Origin: Salticus scenicus
Lineage: Eukaryota > Arthropoda > Arachnida > Araneae > Salticidae
Length of the DNA: 64,000 nucleotides
Direction of reading: 5' to 3'
Assembly (NCBI GenBank): GCA_963930645.1
Contig: OZ005662.1
Span: 78,089,841 to 78,153,840, forward strand
In this document: piece after piece, positions 1 through 10,679 of the stretch
Position numbering within the stretch: position 1 is the stretch's first letter
Layout of the letters: every line of letters starts with the position of its first letter
Translations under genes and position numbers: made by a program
Notes under the pieces: generated by a model
Seen by the model: only the letters and a program-made list of their open reading frames with translations
The model's database searches: none
What the model was told of the DNA's origin: nothing

Positions 1-71
1 ACGTTGTCAGAACGTATTTTCTCAAATTACAGAGAATTTCTGGAAGCAAATAGGACATATTTTTCACAGTG
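1..71. mobile_element. Right half of a ~155-bp palindromic TA MITE (family M1)
   Basis: The window opens inside this element. It matches the right half of the complete copies at 28409-28558 and 55641-55800, including ACAGAGAATTTCTGG, and ends in CACAGTG followed by TA. Complete copies are near-perfect palindromes with TA target duplications, so this is probably a Tc1/mariner-type MITE. The left half lies outside the window. Confidence 0.75.
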
Positions 72-434
72 TACACTGAAGTACAACCTCACTAAATCCC
101 ATTCAATACTATGATGAAGAGATACGCATAGATTTTATTGCTTATATCATTGAAAAAAATGCTCTTGCGTTACAGGAAATCCTGTGTCAAATATATCATT
201 TGTCTGTTTAATAATGCGGCAGATCAAGGTTAAAAATCCTACCAATGTTACTTTTTTCAAGACGAAACACCAATGTTTGGGATCGCTGAGTTTTTGACTC
301 ACAACACAGTAAAAACTATACAGATTTTATGCTTTTATTATAATATTTTTTTATAGAATACATGAAAGTATAAGTACACTAATGATAATTTCTCGCTGTA
401 AATTTCAATTTATATCTTTTAAAAATCGATTTTT

Positions 435-468
<34 letters not shown>

Positions 469-566
469 ATAAAATAGAAGAAATAAATCCGAGTGTATTT
501 CAGTCAGTGATTTTATTCGATTTTATTTATTTATTTATTTATTAAAATTATTAAAAAATCCATATA
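72..566. other. AT-rich stretch, no gene seen
   Basis: Contains a TA microsatellite near 435-470 and a TTTA run near 520-545. I see no coding signal or repeat boundary. Confidence 0.6.
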
Positions 567-1369
567 CAGGGTAGCCATAATAAAACTAACACTGTTTGAA
601 GTGCTCTGTAGAGTGATTTAATTGCGCGAATGGCGCCAAATTTTGTAGGATGATTTAACAAGACGGGGGACGAAGGATTGCACTAAAAAAAATATTTGTT
701 CGTAAAGTCACCGTTAGGAAAATATGCGGCACTGTGTAAAAGAAATGAGAGTTCTAAAAAACGCAGAATCAATATTGAAATATAATTACCTTTTATTTAG
801 TACATTTCACAATTTAATTCAAGTTTAATGTGGTAACAATTTTTTAAAAAAGCGAAAGAAAATCACGCAAACAGTGATAAACTTTCTTTATCTGCAATTT
901 CATTTACTGAGGACTTATTCAGTCGTCGCCTGAAATTGATCGGTTACTTCGAGCGTTGGAAAGTTTGATCTGTAGACCGGTTAAGAAACTTAATGGAAAG
1001 AATCTGCAATGGGTCAGCCTAAAACGCTTTTCGAATTGTACAAGAGATTCCTGGACACATGTTACTTTCTGCTGTTGTGAACAGAATGCAAAAGTGGTCC
1101 ACAAAACTGGTGGACACACTGAACCTGATTTGAATATGCTAAATAAAAGGTCATTTTATTTCAGTATTGATTCTGCGTTTTTTAGAACATCATTTCTTTT
1201 ACAGAGCGCCACACGTTTCCCAAGCGGTGATTTTTGGAACTAATATTTTTTTTAGTGCAATCCTTCGTCCACCGATTTGTTAAATCATCCTACAAAATCT
1301 GTCGCCATTCGCGCAAGTAGATCACTGTACAGAACACTGTAAACACTGTCAGTTTAATTATGGCCCCTG
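567..1369 (+). mobile_element. Tc1/mariner-like element with ~230-bp inverted ends
   Basis: It begins CAGGGTAGCCATAA and ends TTATGGCCCCTG, with TA on both sides (565-566 and 1370-1371). The arms 567-800 and about 1140-1369 are inverted copies; both contain the AGTGCAATCCTTCG motif, in opposite orientations. TA duplication plus CAGGG ends fits the IS630-Tc1-mariner superfamily. The unique middle (about 900-1140) holds a decayed transposase end, so the element is defective. Confidence 0.75.
956..1135 (+). pseudogene. Decayed Tc1/mariner-type transposase C-terminal remnant
   Basis: This lies in the middle of the 567-1369 element. Across frames one can read IPGHMLLSAVVNRMQK followed by HKTGGHTEPDL. 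That resembles the end of many IS630-superfamily transposases, where an (aromatic or C)xxxxGGH block closes the protein; the element at 2178 has a clearer version (CIQNGGEHFQNF). Frameshifts separate the pieces and no DDE catalytic residues are present. The assignment rests on this weak motif and on its location inside a TA-flanked element. Confidence 0.4.
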
Positions 1370-2177
1370 TACAATTAATTGAATTATAAACATCACCTAT
1401 ATAAAATTTTACAAAATAAATAAATGAAATAAAATAAAGAGGATTCATATTAGCAAAATACAGAGATGTGCAAATTTATAGTTAACCCCAATCTTTAGAT
1501 TTTTCGATACAGTTCGATATCAATTAATAATAAAAAATATATAAAATTAGAGGGTATCATCTCTTGTTACAATTTGCATCTGAAAACAGAAATAATCTTG
1601 GACATTAACCAAAAATGTTATAAAAGTTTTACTAAAAATTTATTAGTTTAAATTGTATGTAGTGCATGTTTCGGATTAATAATAAAGAGGTTTGAAGTCA
1701 TAGAAAAAAATCAATATTTCCAAATATTATGTTTAAAAAGCTATATTTTCTAATATTTTTAAAAGACATTGTTCATAAAATTTCTTGGGATTAATCTTTT
1801 TACGACAAAAGATGTGTCATATGCACTGGAAGTAGGAAAGTATTTTGAAGATACTTTAAAATGGGTTTTCTCAAAACATTAAATATTTTCTTTTCTAAAA
1901 ATGTTTTAATAAGTTAATGTGTTCCCTTAAAGGAATGTATCTTTTATCAGTATTTTGGGAGTGAAAATATTTCAGTTGTTCTTGAAATACATAAAATATT
2001 GTGGAGACATTAATTCCATCACAAAAGAATTTCAAAATATTTTGGTATGCAGATAACATTTCTTTTATATATATATATATATAATTTTTGTTACAATATA
2101 TTGAACAACGCAATTCAATGTACGAATAATTCCGATAAGTCATGGGTTGTAAATTATAACTATTGAATATATATCTA
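1370..2177. other. AT-rich stretch, no gene seen
   Basis: Contains a short AT microsatellite near 2067-2085. The small open frames here are low-complexity and I do not regard them as genes. Confidence 0.6.
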
Positions 2178-2904
2178 CAGGGTGATCAATTTAGAAGAGT
2201 ACCCGTTAGTTTTTCTTATTACCCCTAAATATGACGGATGTGGCAACTATTCTAACACGGAAGTATAATTGTTTGAACCTTGTTTAAGTGTGGGAGACAA
2301 TTTCCTACACTGTTGGAGTGTTACAACTTTATTTGTGAGGTAAAACAGAAATGGAGACGCACATTTTTTTTTTTTAATGCTGTAATAATTTTATTTATGA
2401 AAAACAAAATTTAATTAATGTCTTTTACATTATCATTCCTACATTACATTTACATTATCATTATCATTTCATATGCTTTTCCAGAGAAGTCCTGGAAACA
2501 TCGATGAATTAAAACAGATCACAACTGAAGAAATATCGTCAACAACACCAACAATGCTGTGAAGTATGTCAGAAACCTGGTTCGACGGGTTCATGTTTGC
2601 ATTCAAAATGGTGGCGAACATTTTCAAAATTTTCTGTGAGGAATGATAATGTAAAAAATAAAAAATAAATAATTAAATTATGTTTTTCAAAAATAAAAAT
2701 ATTACAGGGTTAAAAAATTATGCGTCTCCATTTTTGTTTTACCTATCAAATAAAGTTGTAACAGTCCAACTGTGTTACAAATTGTCTCACACACTTAAAC
2801 AAGGTTCGAACAATTATACTTCAATGTTAGAATAGTTGCCACATTCGTCAAATATAAGGGTTATAAGAAAAAACCCCGGGTACTCTTTTTAACTGATTAC
2901 CCTG
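2178..2904 (+). mobile_element. Tc1/mariner-like element with ~240-bp inverted ends
   Basis: It begins CAGGGTGATCAATTT and ends GATTACCCTG, with TA at 2176-2177 and 2905-2906. The arms share inverted blocks such as GTGGCAACTATTCTAA and ATGGAGACGCA. The centre keeps the last ~50 codons of a transposase. Its size (~730 bp) shows internal deletion. It is related in plan, but not in sequence, to the 567-1369 element. Confidence 0.8.
2485..2639 (+). pseudogene. Mariner-type transposase C-terminus, frameshifted
   Basis: The first part reads SPGNIDELKQITTEEIS then TPTML, like the NIxELKxxI...ITPEML segment near the end of IS630/mariner-type transposases. After a stop and frame change the second part reads VRRVHVCIQNGGEHFQNF and a TGA, which matches the CIxxxGxHF terminus of the same proteins. 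The DDE core is absent. It sits centrally in the 2178-2904 TA element and in the same orientation, so I take it as what remains of that element's own transposase. A frame change and an internal stop make it non-functional. Confidence 0.65.
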
Positions 2905-3185
2905 TATATTATATAAAATATAGGTTTTATAGAATTTTGTAAAAAAAAAAAAAAATGTGCTGTCTCAAAAATAGATTTTTCCAGTATTTCGTATTTAAAT
3001 TTTGGATCCATTCCTTTGAATTACCTGTCAGAAAATCCTCTCCTGCTCAGAACTAGAGAGTTTGGAGAAAGTGTTGCTGTAATCAATGTCAACTCTATTC
3101 TACTTGTTGCTTTAATTTCTGAATAGTTGAAAACTGAAAACCATATGAGCATACACATCTCGTTAAAGTACTTTCTAAAAGTTTT

Positions 3186-4076
3186 CAATACGCAAGCGAA
3201 GTGATGACGTAACTGGCCGTCCGTGGATGCAAGAAAAAGATTCCCTATGTTTATTGCCCATTGGATTTTTTGTGAAAAATTATTAAAAATCGAGGAAAAT
3301 TATTTCCCGATTTTAATATATGTATTAGTTATCATGTGCATGCGTTAGATTAAGTTGTTTTTGCTGTAAAATTTATAAAATTTTAATTTTAAATTTCAAA
3401 ACTCAAAAAAAAAAAAAAAAAGGCAAACTTCCATATTTGATTGAAAACATAAACATTTCATTTCAAAAGATGATGTTTAAACAATAAATATCCAACTAAT
3501 ATACTAATTAAAAGGAAAATGATAAATATTTTATCGTAATTGAAGTCAAATTTGTTTTCAAATGTCTAAATAAAGTGTCTGATACAAGATACTCAAATAT
3601 TGCAGCGTAACAGATTTCATATATTTCTTCCTTGGCGGGAAAAAAAAAAAACTATAGCTAAATTATCTGGCGAACATGTTTAATTCCCTTTAAAAATCAT
3701 GGTTATTTTAACAACTTATATAAAGAGAGTAATGAATAATATGAAGCAATATTTCGTACAATACATATTACGAAAATAAACATCTTGTATGTTTCGTATT
3801 ACGTTTTTGATCGCCAAATATAAAAAAAGCCAAGGATGACAGAGTTTTGAAATTTAAATTTAAAATTTTGTCAATTTGACAGCAAAATAACTCAATCTAA
3901 TACATGCATACGATAACTAATACATATCTATACCTAAATATGGGGATTAAAATCGAGAAATAATTTTCCTCGATTTTTAATAATTTTTTACAAAAAATCC
4001 AATGGGCGATTAACATAGGAAATCTTTTTCTTGCATCCACGGACGGTCAGTGACGTCACACTTCTCTTGCGTATTG
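3186..4076. mobile_element. Foldback DNA element, ~215-bp inverted ends, 891 bp
   Basis: The left end reads CAATACGCAAGCGAAG and the right end CTTCTCTTGCGTATTG. The arms 3186-3400 and about 3850-4076 are inverted copies, both carrying the GGATGCAAGAAAAAG motif and a block around TCCAATGGGC. The interior is AT-rich with no coding signal. I could not define a target duplication, so the superfamily is open. Confidence 0.7.
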
Positions 4077-4234
4077 GATTTAGGTCTTGATTAGAGCTGG
4101 CCAGTAACTGTAATTAATTGAAGTACTTTTCTGTACTTTACTATGTCGACGAACACTGCTCAGAAAGGAAAACTAATTTTTTATACACATACTGTAGAAA
4201 ATTATTTTTTAACTTATATTTTTAACTCTTTTTC

Positions 4235-4690
4235 TTTCCGTGCAGTATCATATTTTAAGGTGCTCTGAATACGAAAGTCTTTTTTTTTAGTATGTATTGA
4301 TAAGTTATATACCTTTTACCAGCAATACTTAAAAACAAATAACTGCAGGAAATTCAAATTTGGTATTTTGAAGTGTTCGTCGCAGGTTATCACTTAAAAA
4401 ACTTTATCAAGATAGACAAGTTTGAAGACAAATCAATAATAGCCTTTGTTTACTTACTTTTTTAATAAAATAAATATTGGTACTATAATTGAACGGCGTT
4501 TGAGGGGATTGGTAGCCTCACACGAACATACAGAATTATATGATAAAATATATTTGTTCCTAAACATATTTCAGATTATTTTTCAAGTGGATTTAGTCTT
4601 ACTTTATTGCTCTTATGACTTATACTGCGATATGTTTTTATAGTATTGAAATTCAGGGTAAGAGAAAATCGTATGCATGACACACACCAG
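4235..4690 (+). repeat. Dispersed repeat F2, partial copy
   Basis: It shares the block around TTGAGGGG...GTAGCC...CACAC (4490-4530) and the closing TTCAGGGTAAGAGAAA (about 4650-4670) with the longer copy at 18785-19749. The 5' part also has the GGTGCTCTGAATACGAAA segment seen in that copy. Unclassified and non-coding as far as I can tell. Confidence 0.55.
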
Positions 4691-4808
4691 AAAATTTCTT
4701 TTATTTTGAAAGAAATAGTCGTATCGCCCTAAAACTAATAATAATAAAAAGAAAAAAAAACACTATTCGCATAAAATAAAAAACCCCTGCAGTTATATGT
4801 TGCATCCT

Positions 4809-4884
4809 TAGACCTGTTAACTATGCTAGATTATCCGTAATGGTATTAAGACCTGCCTTTTTTCACACCAGAATAGTTGTAGAG
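4809..4884 (+). repeat. Outer inverted repeat around PLE-1, left arm
   Basis: About 75 bp (TAGACCTG...CCAGAATAG) recur inverted at 7982-8054 with a few differences. The two arms bracket the whole PLE-1 locus. They may be the ends of an older foldback element into which PLE-1 landed. Confidence 0.65.
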
Positions 4885-5007
4885 CAATAGTCTTCTTATT
4901 TAATCATGAGAACAATCGCCTTCGGGCCTTGACTTCTCTTCGGAGATTATATCCTGTCCTTGTCTTTGTGTTGTCTCGTGTTGTGTGTATTTTGTCCTTG
5001 CGTTATA

Positions 5008-5020
5008 ATATATATATATA

Positions 5021-5106
<86 letters not shown>

Positions 5107-5128
5107 CTATATATATATATATATATAA
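5008..5128. repeat. (AT)n microsatellite, ~120 bp
   Basis: Nearly pure TA repeat. The apparent Tyr-Ile open frames on both strands are artefacts of it. It abuts the 3' end of the left PLE-1 arm. Confidence 0.95.
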
Positions 5129-5523
5129 ATGCAGAAATATATAAACGAATGAATGAAATTAAATGTAGAAATATATAAACAAATGAATGAAATTATACTC
5201 CAAAAAACACTGAGATCTTCATCAGGGAGGCCCCTCAGTGTAGGGGTGAACGAGAAGTTTCTGAAAGTACAGTAGCTATAAGCTAATAACTAACCTTAGC
5301 CCCCAACTTCTCACCAAACAGAAAACCACCAATAACTGAAGAGAAATCAAACATACATATAATGTATAAAACTACTAAAAATATTTTATAAAATTATCAA
5401 ATTGTAAAAGTTACAAAATTACATCAATTCATTTAAAAAATACAATACAAAAAAAAAATAACTGAAGGTAAACAAGAAAGTATAAAATGAAATAAAAATA
5501 CAACCCTTCATATGGAACACAAA

Positions 5524-6417
5524 CTATCTTCGGCCGACGGGGCTACTCGTCGGTACTTCAATATCGCCCTTGAATGAGGAAGTAGAACAGACCGAGATAG
5601 GAAAACTCTGAAAAGTCACAGTTAAAAATTGTGACGGGTAGCAGTTAATTTGCAAGGTATTTTTTAAGTCTTCAAGAGCATATTTTAAATCTTCTTCATT
5701 ATTGCAAATAGTATGAATTCTTTTAAGCTGTGCGAGCAAAATATTTTTTAAAACTTTTCTACTGATATTTGAAAACTAGTTAGTAAGACTATTAACTTTA
5801 AAATTAAAATCCTTTCTTTTATCATATAATCCAATGAGCCATTTATCTTCATTTCTCTTTATATTTAAATCCAGGTAAGAAATTTTATCAGTATCTGTGC
5901 GGTTCAAAACCAATTCTTTAGGATATATATTTTTAGAGATATTTCCGAAACAATTACAGTTAAAAACAATTAAATCATCAATATATCTGAAGAAACCCTA
6001 ACAGCACAAAATATTCCAGAAACGTAACAATCATATAACATTGAAACATTATGAAACCTTCCGAAACGTTTAAAACCGTTCAGATTACTTTCCGATTAGT
6101 TTCAAAAACGTAGAAATGTCCGCGATCGTAACAAAAAATCAGATACGTAACAGAAACGTTACAATCATTTAACAGATAGAAAATCAAAAAGGGCGAATGT
6201 TTCAGAAAGGTATCAGAGAGCATACTAAAACGTGTTACGTTTTTGAAAGATTGTAAGCTTTTTGCAACATAACTGAAACATTCTGTGCTGTATGGGAAGT
6301 AATATTTATAAAAAAAATTTCGAAAAAATATATAAATAAATTTGCGAAAGCACTCGAAAAACTCGTTCCCATTGGGATCCCCCTCCGCTGTAAAAAGTAA
6401 TCTTTTCCGTTAAACAA
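5524..6417 (-). pseudogene. PLE-1 reverse transcriptase fragment, left copy
   Basis: On the minus strand from 6417 it reads FNGKDYFLQRRGIPMG then TSFSSAFANL, the RT block before the catalytic aspartates. The 301-bp insertion at 5996-6296 cuts it just before the YIDD region. The rest resumes below 5996 and ends at 5524 with AQLKRIHTICNNEED... and CYPSQFL, matching the right copy almost residue for residue. Truncated at the 5' end, frameshifted and interrupted; not functional. Confidence 0.75.
5996..6296. mobile_element. 301-bp MITE with CCC..CAGCACA ends
   Basis: Ends are CCCTAACAGCACA and TGTGCTGTATGGG, flanked by AA on both sides (5994-5995, 6297-6298). The uninterrupted right arm of PLE-1 gives the empty site (GAAGAAAGTAATATT), which shows the insertion exactly. 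The interior is rich in AAACGT and CGTAAC motifs. It shares ends with the elements at 22201-22318 and 58941-59942. Superfamily not assigned. Confidence 0.8.
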
Positions 6418-6489
6418 AACGTTTTCAAAAATAACTTAAATTGTGATAAAAATTACTGGACTAATCTTATCAGGTTTTGTATTTTTGAA

Positions 6490-7074
6490 AACGTTTTGTT
6501 TAACGGAAAATATTACTTTTTACAGCGGAGGGGGATCCCAATGGGAACGAGTTTTTCGAGCGCTTTCGCAAATTTATCTTTATATTTTTTCGAAATTTTT
6601 TTTATAAATATTACTTTCTTCAGATATATTGATGATTTAATTGTTTTTAACTGTAATTGTTTCGGAAATATCTCTAAAAATATATATCCTAATAAAATTG
6701 GTTTTGAACCGCACATATACTGATAAAATTTCTTACCTGGATTTAAATATAAAGAGAAATGAAGATAAATGGCTCATTGGATTATATGATAAAAGAAAGG
6801 ATTTTAATTTTAAAGTTAATAGTCTTCAAATATCAGTAGAAAAGTTTTAAAAAATATTATGTTCGCACAGCTTAAAAGAATTCATACTATTTGCAATAAT
6901 GAAGAAGATTTAAAATATGCTCTTGAAGACTTAAAAAATACCTTGCAAATTAACTGCTACCCGTCACAATTTTTAACTGTGACTTTTCAGAGTTTTCCTA
7001 TCTCGGTCTGTTCTACTTCCTCATTCAAGGGCGATATTGAAGTACCGACGAGTAGCCCCGTCGGCCGAAGATAG
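6490..7074 (+). pseudogene. PLE-1 reverse transcriptase fragment, right copy
   Basis: From about 6496 the frame reads FNGKYYFLQRRGIPMG, TSFSSAFANL, then FRYIDDLIVFN: the RT block before the active site and the catalytic (Y)xDD box, in the form typical of Penelope-like RTs. One frameshift near 6700 leads to KISYLDLNIKRNEDKW and YDKRKDFNFKV, the FLDLxI and YDKRxDF segments that follow in PLEs. Another short break precedes AQLKRIHTICNNEED and CYPSQFL, ending at 7074. The 5' half of the RT is missing. A canonical C-terminal GIY-YIG domain does not follow, so this is either an endonuclease-lacking PLE or one with an N-terminal nuclease lost by truncation. Confidence 0.8.
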
Positions 7075-7598
7075 TTTGTGTTCCATATGAAGGGTTGTAT
7101 TTTTATTTCATTTTATACTTTCTTGTTTACCTTCAGTTATTCTCTTTTGTATTGTATTTTTTAAATGAATTGATGTAATTTTGTAACTGTTACAATTTGA
7201 TAATTTTATAAAATATTTCTAGTAGTTTTATACATTATATGTATGTTTGATTTCTCTTCAGTTATTGGTGGTTTTCTGTTTGGTGAGAAGTTGGGGGCTA
7301 AGGATAGTTATTAGCTTATAGCTACTGTACTTTCAGAAACTTCTCGTTCACCCCTACACTGAGGGGCCTCCCTGATGAAGATCTCAGTGTTTTTTGGGGT
7401 ATAATTTCATTCATTTGTTTATATATTTCTACATTTAATTTCATTCATTCGTTTATATATTTCTGCATTTATATATTACTACATCTAAGTTTTGCATTTC
7501 CTTTCGCTGCAATCTTGCGCATTGGTTTGTAATTCTCCTATTGGTTTTTCTATTCTGTAAAACATATATAATTATAAATTTTCCTGTCAATTGTTTGC

Positions 7599-7599
<1 letters not shown>

Positions 7600-7631
<32 letters not shown>

Positions 7632-7642
7632 TAAAATATTTG
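7600..7642. repeat. (AT)n microsatellite
   Basis: Short TA run just beyond the right PLE-1 3' end. Confidence 0.9.
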
Positions 7643-7981
7643 TGTTTTAACATACCAAAAAATTATAAAATTTGCGCCTAGAAAAATAAAAAATATTCTT
7701 ACTATCCCTAAACTTTCTCCTAGTTGTGTAATGCTGTACTTAACCTTTCTACTCATTTTTAATATTGTGTTTCATATTTCCATAAGCTCTAAAATTTCTT
7801 TGTTATTGTTTATTGTTCCTTTTATGTTCCTCCCCTCCCCTCTCTCGATTGCAGGGAAGTTGTAGTTCGGGACTCTCACTCCGTAGCTTCCATTTTTAGG
7901 TAAAGGAGGACGCGTGACGCTGTCACAGATGCCGCTCAACCATTCGATCCTAACTTCCTAACTATTGCTGAATATTACCCT

Positions 7982-8054
7982 ACAGCTATTCTGGTGTGAA
8001 AAAAAGGCAGGGCTTAATACCATTACGGATAAATTAGCATAGTTAGCAGGTCTA
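7982..8054 (-). repeat. Outer inverted repeat around PLE-1, right arm
   Basis: Inverted partner of 4809-4884 (CTATTCTGG...CAGGTCTA). The total span between the outer edges is about 3.2 kb. Confidence 0.65.
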
Positions 8055-10036
8055 CATTTTAAATACAAAATCATAAATATTTTAATAACATAATTATTCA
8101 ATCATTTAATAATATATAATAGTTTTTCAGGTAAAATTATGTATGCCTGTTTAATCTTCTTCAGAAAACAATATCATTTCTAAATAATTGGAAGAATTGT
8201 AGTCTCCAGCACTTGCTAAATATGATATAATAAAAAATATTCAATATTTCCTTTCCTTTTTGGATTTTTGTATTTGTGATTTTTACACAATAAAGATACA
8301 TTAACACTCTTTTTATTGCTCTTTTTGAATCTAAAATAATATAATTAAAATAGAGATGGAATAAGTTTTAAACAAGAACCAGCATATATAGTTACCCTCA
8401 TCCGTGGCTGATTCTGTCACACTTTAGGCTTAACAGATTTCCTTGGACTCTGTCTCCTAAGTTTCATACTTTAGTCAATTTTTAAAAATCTAATTGTCCG
8501 ATCGATAAGCTGTTTAAACCGACGGATTCAGAAAACTTACGTCTTTCATTTGGTACCTTATTTGTAACGAATATATAATTACATTTTTTAAATTTAATTA
8601 AAATATGAAAATAAAAGCTTTAAAATACATTTTAAAATTTTAATTGTTGCCATTTTTTTTGCAGCATAAAATGAAATATGCTTTCCCGTAATAAAACAAA
8701 ATAAAATATAAATATAAATAAATTTGCTCATGCGTATGAAAAAAATGACGTCTTTAAAATAATAATTTTAGAGGTAACGAAGAGATAAACAAAGGGAGAA
8801 AATTTCGCACGGGCTTGCTAACAAATGAATTATTTAAAGTGAGAGTGAGAAATAAATAAAATAAAATGATTATTTTTCAACGGGCGCCCTAGTCGCCCTA
8901 CAACAAACTAGTTATAAGTAACTAATCAAAATTCCGATAAGTTTTCATCAATATCATTGCATCTCAATCAGTGAACTTGAAGTTGTGAGAACTGCAGTTA
9001 ATCTATAAATTCATCGTATGTATATTAACTCAGACACAATATGCTTCGAGGAAACAATTTTAATTCATTCGAAATTCGTCTTCTATTCAATAAATTCATT
9101 TATATAATTTACGTGAGAATTCTATTTTCTGCGGTGACATTTTAATTTATGTTTGATTAAATATATCTTTCCAAATATGTAAGTCATTTTACTTTTACAT
9201 AACTTATTGATATAATAACTAAGAATATATTTGTGGTGTCTACTTAATTACAGTGTAGGATTTTCATTGAAAACAGATAGCTATCAAAATAATGAAGGTA
9301 TGGTGATAATACGAAATGGTAGTTTGGGGTAAATAATTAACTATTTATATATGTACTTATTTATTATTTTTATTATTATTTTATTTTCTGGATAGGCATT
9401 ATGGTTCTACAAACATTTTTAATGTAACCACTTCCAGAACATTATATTTTAAAGTAAGTTTTATTTTATAACATCTGCTAACTTTATTAAAAAACACGGT
9501 TTGATAATTAAATTTCAGGTGCATAGATATGGAATATTGTATGGTGCATATTTCAGTTAAAAAGTGAAGGAAAAATTGTATTCGTAGTATGAGATTTTAA
9601 TATGCGATCTCTTATTATTTTTATTTTTATTTTTATTTCTTTTTTCTTTTCTTTCTTTTTTTTTTCCTTTAAAGTAGTCTTTTGTTACACTTTTAGAGAA
9701 GTTTTCAACTTAGCTTATGTATATAATTCTTTATAACAGAAAGCAATATTTTTAGGGAATTTGCATACCAAGTGTTGCGACAATATATAAAATAAATAAT
9801 CCACTTCGGATATTGTTACTTATTTTATTACAACAACAAATGTGCAGATAAATGGTAATAATAAATTGTTTTCAATAACGGGTTCTAATAATAATCAATA
9901 TCAGGTGAAATATTAAATAAAATTTATTAATATCTAATGACGTAATTTAAACTATTTAATATCTACAGACATATGCATATCGATACATAGGTGGGCCTAA
10001 ATATAATGGTACATTTTTATACAGCATCGAAAGCTC
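8055..10036. other. AT-rich stretch, nothing recognised
   Basis: About 2 kb with short TTAT/TTTC runs near 9360 and 9620-9670. No ORF of interest, no clear inverted ends, no matches that I noticed elsewhere in the window. Confidence 0.6.
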
Positions 10037-10054
10037 CACTGTAAATAATATTAA

Positions 10055-10484
10055 CGGCCCTCTTCACTTACCGCCGCCGGAAGCCCGAACCAATGTTATT
10101 CTATGGGGAAATTTTCTTTACAAGTAACTTAATAACTAATACATATTTTTATATTCTGTTTTCACATTCAGAAAATTCCCAACTGTTAAACTGATGGTCC
10201 TTTTTTAAAAATGTGTTTTTTTAATTTCTAATATTTTATTTTGAAATTGCAAAATGAAAAAATTTCACATATTGAAAATTCGTATTTTGCAGCTTCAAAA
10301 TAAAATATAAAAAATTAAAAAAATAATTTTTATAAAAAGGTCCGTCAATTTAACAGCTGGGAATTTTCAGAATGTGAAAACAGATTTTAAAAATATGTAC
10401 TAGTTAATAAGTTATTTGTAAAGAAAAATTTCCCATAGAATAACATTAGCTTCGGCTTCCGGCGGCGGTGAGTGAAGCGGGCCC
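10055..10484. mobile_element. 430-bp palindromic TTAA MITE
   Basis: Flanked by TTAA at 10051-10054 and 10485-10488. Ends CGGCCCTCTTCACT and AGTGAAGCGGGCCC are inverted, and the whole element folds back through GCCGCCGGAAGCC. TTAA duplication suggests piggyBac or Kolobok. It is inserted in the PLE-2 left end: removing it joins AATATTAAGTACGC, matching the right end's AATATTAAGTGAGC. Confidence 0.85.
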
Positions 10485-10679
10485 TTAAGTACGCAAATTG
10501 CAGTTTCGGTACTGTTAGCGTTCCGTCATTAGTGCAAAAAGACAAGACGGATTATTGCTCCTGCATGTAGATATGGAAGCGGATTCTAGAGTCAGAAAAA
10601 CAGCCAATAGGAATTTTAGAAACTCGAGATATTAGCCAATAGGAAATTAAGATATAGTAAGTTTTGTAAATGGTGAAAA

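Larger units (their letters stand above)
5129..7480. mobile_element. PLE-1: head-to-head pair of 5'-truncated Penelope-like elements
   Basis: Left arm (5129-5995 and 6297-6428, minus) and right arm (6481-7480, plus) are inverted copies. The two truncated 5' ends meet across a ~50-bp spacer (6429-6480); the 3' ends point outward and finish in short repeats built on AAATATATAAAC and GAATGAATGAAAT. The right arm encodes the RT core described separately. The left arm is broken by a 301-bp MITE at 5996-6296. The arms remain very similar, so the pair probably formed in one event. No GIY-YIG endonuclease is seen downstream of the RT. Confidence 0.8.

Noticed and set aside
4900..5178. Open frames rich in alternating Tyr and Ile on both strands
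   Set aside because: They are translations of the (AT)n microsatellite at 5008-5128, not proteins. The same applies near 7600 and 37155.
7340..7410. CTGATGA near the PLE-1 3' end as a hammerhead
   Set aside because: CTGATGAAGATCTCAG is present in both arms, but no GAAA box or stem II follows; the CTGAG/CTCAG pairing encloses the motif instead.
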